Below are positions 42,868 to 46,651 of a stretch of DNA of 46,651 bases, piece after piece. The notes under the pieces were generated by a model. That model ran no database searches. It had not been told where the DNA came from and saw only the letters and a program-made list of their open reading frames with translations. The stretch is taken from assembly GCA_947311635.1 (NCBI GenBank), contig CAMZLD010000067.1:1-46651 (forward strand), written 5' to 3'. The first letter of the stretch is position 1. Every line of letters starts with the position of its first letter. Source of the stretch: an uncultured Flavobacteriaceae bacterium (GTDB lineage Bacteria; Bacteroidota; Bacteroidia; Flavobacteriales; Flavobacteriaceae). The position numbers and the translations under genes are program-made.

Positions 42868-43905
42868 ATGAAACAAAATATACTATTAACACTCGCATTT
42901 GCATTATTTACACTAGTGCAAAGCATTGCTCAAGAAAAAAGTTTTGAAGAAAAAGCTAAAATACTATCAGATAAAATTGAACAAATTACTTTAAAAGAAA
43001 AAGCGCTTTTAAAAAAAGACATCAAAGCCATAGATAAACAATATAACAATGACGAAATTACTTTTGAAGAAGCCGAACAACGTAGAAAAGATGCTGCTCT
43101 AAAACATGCAAATATTATTAAACAAAATATAGAAACCGTAGAAAAACAGGTTCACAATTTAGTACAACACAAAGTAGATTCAATTGTAGATAATGAACCT
43201 AAAAGCAGTATTTTTTTAGAAATTGGTTCTAATGGAATTAAAATTAGAAATAGTAAGTTCACTAACAAACGTACGTATTCATATACTGTACTTGCCTTTG
43301 GATTAAATAATTTAACAACCGGAAGTCTTAATTCAATTCAAGCTTCTAACTTTGAATTTGGTGGTTCTCAATTTTTCGAATTCGGAATTAACTATAAAAC
43401 AAGAATGTTTAAAAAATCAAATTTATTCTATATAAATTATGGTCTTTCTGCAAGGTACAACAAGTTACAACCAAAAAACAATCAGTATTTTACAACTACA
43501 GGAAACTTAACAAGTCTACAAACTAGCACTTTAGATTTAAAAAGAGTTACCTTTAAAAACGTACAGTTGGTAGTCCCTATTTTCTTTGAACTGGATTTTA
43601 CGAAAACCAAAATGGAAAAAGAAAAAGTACTATATAGAAGAAATAAAACATGGCGGTTTGGCGTTGGTGGTTTTGCAGGAATCAATCTAAAAAGCAAGCA
43701 AATACTTCGATTTAAAGAAAACGAAAGGCGTAAAAAAACAAAAGAAAAAGGAGACTTTAATGTAAACAACTTTGTATATGGATTGCAAGGGCAAATTGGT
43801 TATAAAGACACTAGTTTTTATGTAATGTATGACCTAAACGACTTGTTTCAAAATAGCTTTACCAATCAAAAAAACATTTCCTTCGGAATACGGTTTGACC
43901 TGTAA
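42868..43905 (+). CDS. Outer-membrane beta-barrel protein with coiled-coil N-terminus
   Basis: 345 residues. Signal peptide about 1-21 (ending VQSIAQ). Residues about 22-100 are charged and heptad-like (EEKAKILSDKIEQITLKEKALL), suggesting a coiled coil. About 113-345 alternate hydrophobic and polar residues with aromatic strand ends, finishing in GIRFDL, typical of an outer-membrane barrel. It is the third gene of the sigma/anti-sigma-like group (11-base gap) and has a terminator right after it. It may be a sensor, or a target, of that pair. Confidence 0.78.
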   Translation: MKQNILLTLAFALFTLVQSIAQEKSFEEKAKILSDKIEQITLKEKALLKKDIKAIDKQYNNDEITFEEAEQRRKDAALKHANIIKQNIETVEKQVHNLVQHKVDSIVDNEPKSSIFLEIGSNGIKIRNSKFTNKRTYSYTVLAFGLNNLTTGSLNSIQASNFEFGGSQFFEFGINYKTRMFKKSNLFYINYGLSARYNKLQPKNNQYFTTTGNLTSLQTSTLDLKRVTFKNVQLVVPIFFELDFTKTKMEKEKVLYRRNKTWRFGVGGFAGINLKSKQILRFKENERRKKTKEKGDFNVNNFVYGLQGQIGYKDTSFYVMYDLNDLFQNSFTNQKNISFGIRFDL

Positions 43906-43926
43906 TACTTTTTGAATTTCATTGTT

Positions 43927-43959
43927 AAAACCATTTACTTTATTGTAAATGGTTTTTTT
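43927..43959 (+). terminator. Rho-independent terminator after the barrel gene
   Basis: AAAACCATTTAC (43927-43938) pairs with GTAAATGGTTTT (43945-43956) over a 6-base loop and runs into a T tract. It ends the sigma-factor operon before rdgB. Confidence 0.87.
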
Positions 43960-43974
43960 ATGAATAAGGATTTG

Positions 43975-43982
43975 TATTTTTG
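43975..43982 (+). promoter_or_regulatory. Promoter -7 box of rdgB, almost abutting the start codon
   Basis: TATTTTTG matches TAnnTTTG exactly and ends 5 bases before the ATG at 43988. No good -33 TTG is seen at 17-23 bases. Transcription would start at or next to the ATG. Confidence 0.42.
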
Positions 43983-43987
43983 CTTTT

Positions 43988-44563
43988 ATGAAACTCGTTT
44001 TTGCAACCAACAACCAACACAAACTAACCGAAGTACAAGCCATGCTTCCGAAGTTTGACATTGTTAGCCTAGAAAAAATTGGCTGTTTTGAAACTATAGA
44101 AGAAACCGCAAACACCTTAGAAGGCAATGCCAAAATTAAAGCAGATTTTATTACAAAAAATTACAATTTACCCTGCTTTGCAGATGATACAGGCTTAGAA
44201 GTTGAAGCTTTAAATGGTGCGCCTGGAGTATATGCTGCACGCTATGCAGGCGCAACAAACAACGCCGAAGCCAACATGCAAAAGTTACTTGATAATTTAA
44301 AAGACAAAACCAACAGAAAAGCACAGTTTAGAACTGTAGTGGCTTTAAATTTAAACGGAAAACAGCATTTTTTTGAGGGTATTTGCAAAGGCATTATTTT
44401 ACAAACAAAACTAGGAAAAGATGGTTTTGGCTATGACCCGATATTTCAACCAGACGGGTTTAAAAAATCTTTTTCTCAAATGACTTCTGAAGAAAAAAAC
44501 TCGATAAGCCATCGCGGAAAAGCCATGCAAAAACTCATTAAATTTTTAAAAACACAAAGCTAG
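43988..44563 (+). CDS. rdgB: Non-canonical purine NTP pyrophosphatase (RdgB/HAM1)
   Basis: 191 residues. It hydrolyses ITP, dITP and XTP to monophosphates, keeping deaminated purines out of nucleic acids. Signatures: [18 protein letters not shown] at the N-terminus, [20 protein letters not shown] near 60-79, [15 protein letters not shown] near 144-158, and [12 protein letters not shown] near 173-184. The next gene starts at the following base, so the ABC permease is co-transcribed. Confidence 0.95.
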   Translation: MKLVFATNNQHKLTEVQAMLPKFDIVSLEKIGCFETIEETANTLEGNAKIKADFITKNYNLPCFADDTGLEVEALNGAPGVYAARYAGATNNAEANMQKLLDNLKDKTNRKAQFRTVVALNLNGKQHFFEGICKGIILQTKLGKDGFGYDPIFQPDGFKKSFSQMTSEEKNSISHRGKAMQKLIKFLKTQS

Positions 44564-45592
44564 TTGCAACAAACAAAAAACCATACCGTTATTTTTGGCT
44601 TGCTGTTACTAACAACACTTTTTGTAGCCATTCTAAACATTAGTCTAGGCTCGGTGGCCATACCAGCAAAAGAAGTTTTTGCGGCTTTAATTAATGGTAA
44701 AACTAGCAACGAAACTTGGCAGTTTATCATTCAAAATGTACGCTTACCAAAAACCATAACGGCTATTTTAGTTGGCTCTGGACTATCTGTGTCAGGTCTT
44801 TTAATGCAAACCTTATTTCGTAATCCTCTTGCTGGTCCTTTTGTTTTAGGCATCAGTTCTGGCGCAAGCTTGGGGGTTGCCATTGTTATTTTTGGACTGC
44901 ATTTCTTCGGAAGTGTTTTCGTTTTTCAAAATTCTAGTATTGGGCTTACCATTGCTGCAAGTTTGGGTTCTTTTGCGGTGCTTTTTATCATTATGTTGGC
45001 AGCAAAAAAAATACGCAATACCATGTCTATTTTAATAATCGGTCTCATGTTTGCCAGCTTTGCATCTGCATTTATAAGTATTCTTGCCTATTTTGGAACG
45101 GCAGAACAAATACAGCAATTTCTTTTTTGGGGCTTTGGAAGTTTAAGCAATTTAAGCTGGAAAGAAGTCGGATTTTTAGCTCTGATTTATATCATTTCTA
45201 TGCTCATTGTTGTTTCTGTCATTAAACCCTTAAATAGTATGCTTTTAGGCGAAAATTACGCAAAAAGTTTAGGTGTAAACATTTCAAAAACACGCCTTTT
45301 AATTTTAATAGCAACCAGTTTGCTTACAGGTATTATAACCGCTTTTGTAGGACCCATTGCTTTTATTGGTTTGGCAGTACCACATATTACTAAAATGCTC
45401 TTTACAAGCTCTAATCATACTATATTAATACCCGCAGTTGCATTGGTCGGTGCTATAAGCATGCTTGTTTGTGATAGCATAGCACAAGTGCCATTTTCTG
45501 AAAACATGTTGCCCATAAACGCTATTACGTCATTACTTGGAGCGCCTGTTGTAATTTGGCTCATATTAAAAAAAAGAAATATCTCTGTTTAA
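44564..45592 (+). CDS. Iron/cobalamin-type ABC transporter permease (FecCD family)
   Basis: 342 residues from a TTG start directly after the rdgB stop. About nine to ten membrane helices. Signatures of the FecCD/BtuC family: LLMQTLFRNPLAGPFVLGIS near 79-98, SGASLGVAIVIFG near 99-111, and GPIAFIGLAVPHITKML near 267-283 with the cytoplasmic helix that contacts the ATPase. It pairs with the ATPase gene one base downstream. No periplasmic binding-protein gene is present in the window, so the substrate (ferric siderophore, haem or cobalamin) is not determined. Confidence 0.9.
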   Translation: MQQTKNHTVIFGLLLLTTLFVAILNISLGSVAIPAKEVFAALINGKTSNETWQFIIQNVRLPKTITAILVGSGLSVSGLLMQTLFRNPLAGPFVLGISSGASLGVAIVIFGLHFFGSVFVFQNSSIGLTIAASLGSFAVLFIIMLAAKKIRNTMSILIIGLMFASFASAFISILAYFGTAEQIQQFLFWGFGSLSNLSWKEVGFLALIYIISMLIVVSVIKPLNSMLLGENYAKSLGVNISKTRLLILIATSLLTGIITAFVGPIAFIGLAVPHITKMLFTSSNHTILIPAVALVGAISMLVCDSIAQVPFSENMLPINAITSLLGAPVVIWLILKKRNISV

Positions 45593-45593
45593 T

Positions 45594-46385
45594 TTGAAAC
45601 CTAAAAACACACATAGCATTTTAAAAATAAGCAATCTCAAAATTGGGTATTTAAGCAAAAAGAAAACTACTGTTGTAGCAGAAAACATAACATTAGAAAC
45701 TTCCGAAGGAAATTTTATTGCCTTACTAGGAAAAAATGGAATTGGAAAATCTACCTTACTTAAAACCCTATCAAAGGTTTTACCAATTATAAAAGGAAGC
45801 ATTTTATATAACGATAAAGATATTAATCGCTTTTCTGAAAACGAATTTGCAAAAACAGTAAGTATTGTTCTGACAGAAAAATTACCCGAAAGCAATTTAT
45901 CAGTATTTGAATTAATTGCCTTAGGAAGGCAACCTTATACCAATTGGATTGGTACCATTACAGAAAAAGACAAGCAGCAAGTCACTAAAGCAATTACACT
46001 TTGTAAAATAGAAAAACTGACTTCTAAGAAATGTCATCAATTAAGTGACGGACAGTTACAAAAAGTATTAATTGCTAGAGCTTTGGCGCAAGATACACCT
46101 ATCATTCTTTTAGACGAACCAACGGCACACTTAGATATTCATCATAAAGTAAGCATGTTTGCTTTGCTAAAAAAGTTGGCAAAAGAAACACAGAAAACCA
46201 TTATTATCTCTACCCACGAAGTCAATATGGCATTGCAAATGGCAAATACATTATGGCTATTTACTGAAGGTGATTTTACAACTGGAACACCAAAAAACCT
46301 CATTGAAAACAAAAAATTACACACATTATTCCCATCAGAATTAGTGAAATTTGATACCAAAAGCAGACAGTTTATAGTAAACTAA
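45594..46385 (+). CDS. ABC transporter ATPase, FecE/BtuD-like
   Basis: 263 residues from a TTG start. Walker A GKNGIGKST (46-54), the signature LSDGQ (150-154, with Asp replacing the first Gly of LSGGQ), Walker B ILLDEP (171-176) and the switch His208 in STHEV are all in place. It is the energy-coupling partner of the preceding FecCD permease. The 177 bases after it before the MITE (46386-46562) contain no gene. Confidence 0.9.
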   Translation: MKPKNTHSILKISNLKIGYLSKKKTTVVAENITLETSEGNFIALLGKNGIGKSTLLKTLSKVLPIIKGSILYNDKDINRFSENEFAKTVSIVLTEKLPESNLSVFELIALGRQPYTNWIGTITEKDKQQVTKAITLCKIEKLTSKKCHQLSDGQLQKVLIARALAQDTPIILLDEPTAHLDIHHKVSMFALLKKLAKETQKTIIISTHEVNMALQMANTLWLFTEGDFTTGTPKNLIENKKLHTLFPSELVKFDTKSRQFIVN

Positions 46386-46562
46386 TTATTGTCTGTCATA
46401 AACGATGTAAGACAATTTATAGTTTGAACAAAGAAAAAAAATCATAAACTATTGACAATACGTCAATTAATTCCTTTTTAAAAAACATCTTAATTTATTG
46501 TGTATTCCTAAAGTCTTTCCTTTTCTTTTACAAGTCAATCTCTAAGAAAATTTCAATAATAG

Positions 46563-46651
46563 TAGTGTCCGTCTAAAGACGTAAGACCGTTTCACTATTA
46601 GACGAAAGATAAAAGACTTGATTGTAATTATGCGATAAACAGTTATTTGAA
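46563..46651 (+). mobile_element. MITE copy D, cut by the window edge
   Basis: It begins with the terminal TAGTGTCCGTCTAAAG and follows copies A and B closely through CGATAAACAGTTATTTGAA, where the window stops. Only the left 89 bases are visible. Confidence 0.75.

Noticed and set aside
46404-46434. Possible sixth MITE-like remnant (GATGTAAGAC...GAACAAAG) after the ABC ATPase gene
   Set aside because: Only about half the bases match and gaps are needed; this is not above what AT-rich sequence gives by chance.

Overview
The window is chromosomal DNA from a low-GC member of the Bacteroidota, almost certainly a Flavobacteriaceae bacterium. Evidence: AT-rich sequence with almost no Shine-Dalgarno sites, Bacteroidota-type promoters (TAnnTTTG at -7), and lineage families such as DUF4294, DUF4834, DUF6095, DUF4159, YfhO and group III truncated haemoglobin. 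It is mostly conserved core genome. There is no prophage, CRISPR array, tRNA, rRNA or intact transposase gene. Both ends lie inside copies of the same short repeat, so the window is probably an assembly contig that broke at repeats.

Layout. 1-3.4 kb: DUF4294 protein, M42 aminopeptidase and trmD, with two interspersed repeat families. 3.5-8.9 kb: rplS, a 640-bp intergenic region that may hold a small transcript, then icd (monomeric IDH), murQ, DUF6095 and an ATP-grasp gene in one direction. 8.9-10.3 kb: DinB-like protein and a secreted Asp/Tyr-rich protein behind a likely sigma-54 promoter. 10.3-18.5 kb (minus strand): a surface-polysaccharide block of flippase, wecB, two glycosyltransferases, methyltransferase, YfhO and DUF4834. 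18.6-26.3 kb (plus): beta-barrel protein with a very basic tail, GNAT-like protein, rsmE, DUF4159, bile-acid-type symporter, plsC-like acyltransferase, then a tightly overlapped module DoxX/DUF2071/membrane methyltransferase/4-TM protein. 26.3-32.6 kb (minus): GH3-beta-lactamase fusion, a small protein often mislabelled as an ABC ATPase, DnaQ-like exonuclease, PPK2, peptidase E. 32.6-36.1 kb: MITE with a truncated HTH gene, small membrane protein, truncated haemoglobin, SulP transporter, GNAT. 36.1-40.9 kb (minus): folE, hisS, kdsB, BrkB/YihY, nadC. 41-46.4 kb (plus): rlmH, an ECF sigma/anti-sigma-like/outer-membrane trio, rdgB, and an iron/cobalamin-type ABC permease and ATPase.

Functional links. 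MurQ and the GH3 enzyme are both peptidoglycan-recycling functions, though at separate loci. The 10-18 kb block carries surface-glycan export and assembly genes. kdsB supplies CMP-Kdo for LPS.

Most notable signals: (1) a MITE family (about 220 bp, ends TAGTGTCCG / CGGACAATA) in four clear copies plus one decayed copy; (2) the octamer TTCCGAAG, which I counted 20 times against an expectation near one; (3) a near-consensus sigma-54 promoter; (4) a possible RNA in the rplS-icd gap, starting at a 22-bp perfect palindrome and ending at a terminator; (5) rlmH and rdgB, whose promoter boxes sit so close to the ATG that the mRNAs may be leaderless. I found no convincing new multi-gene defence or biosynthetic system.
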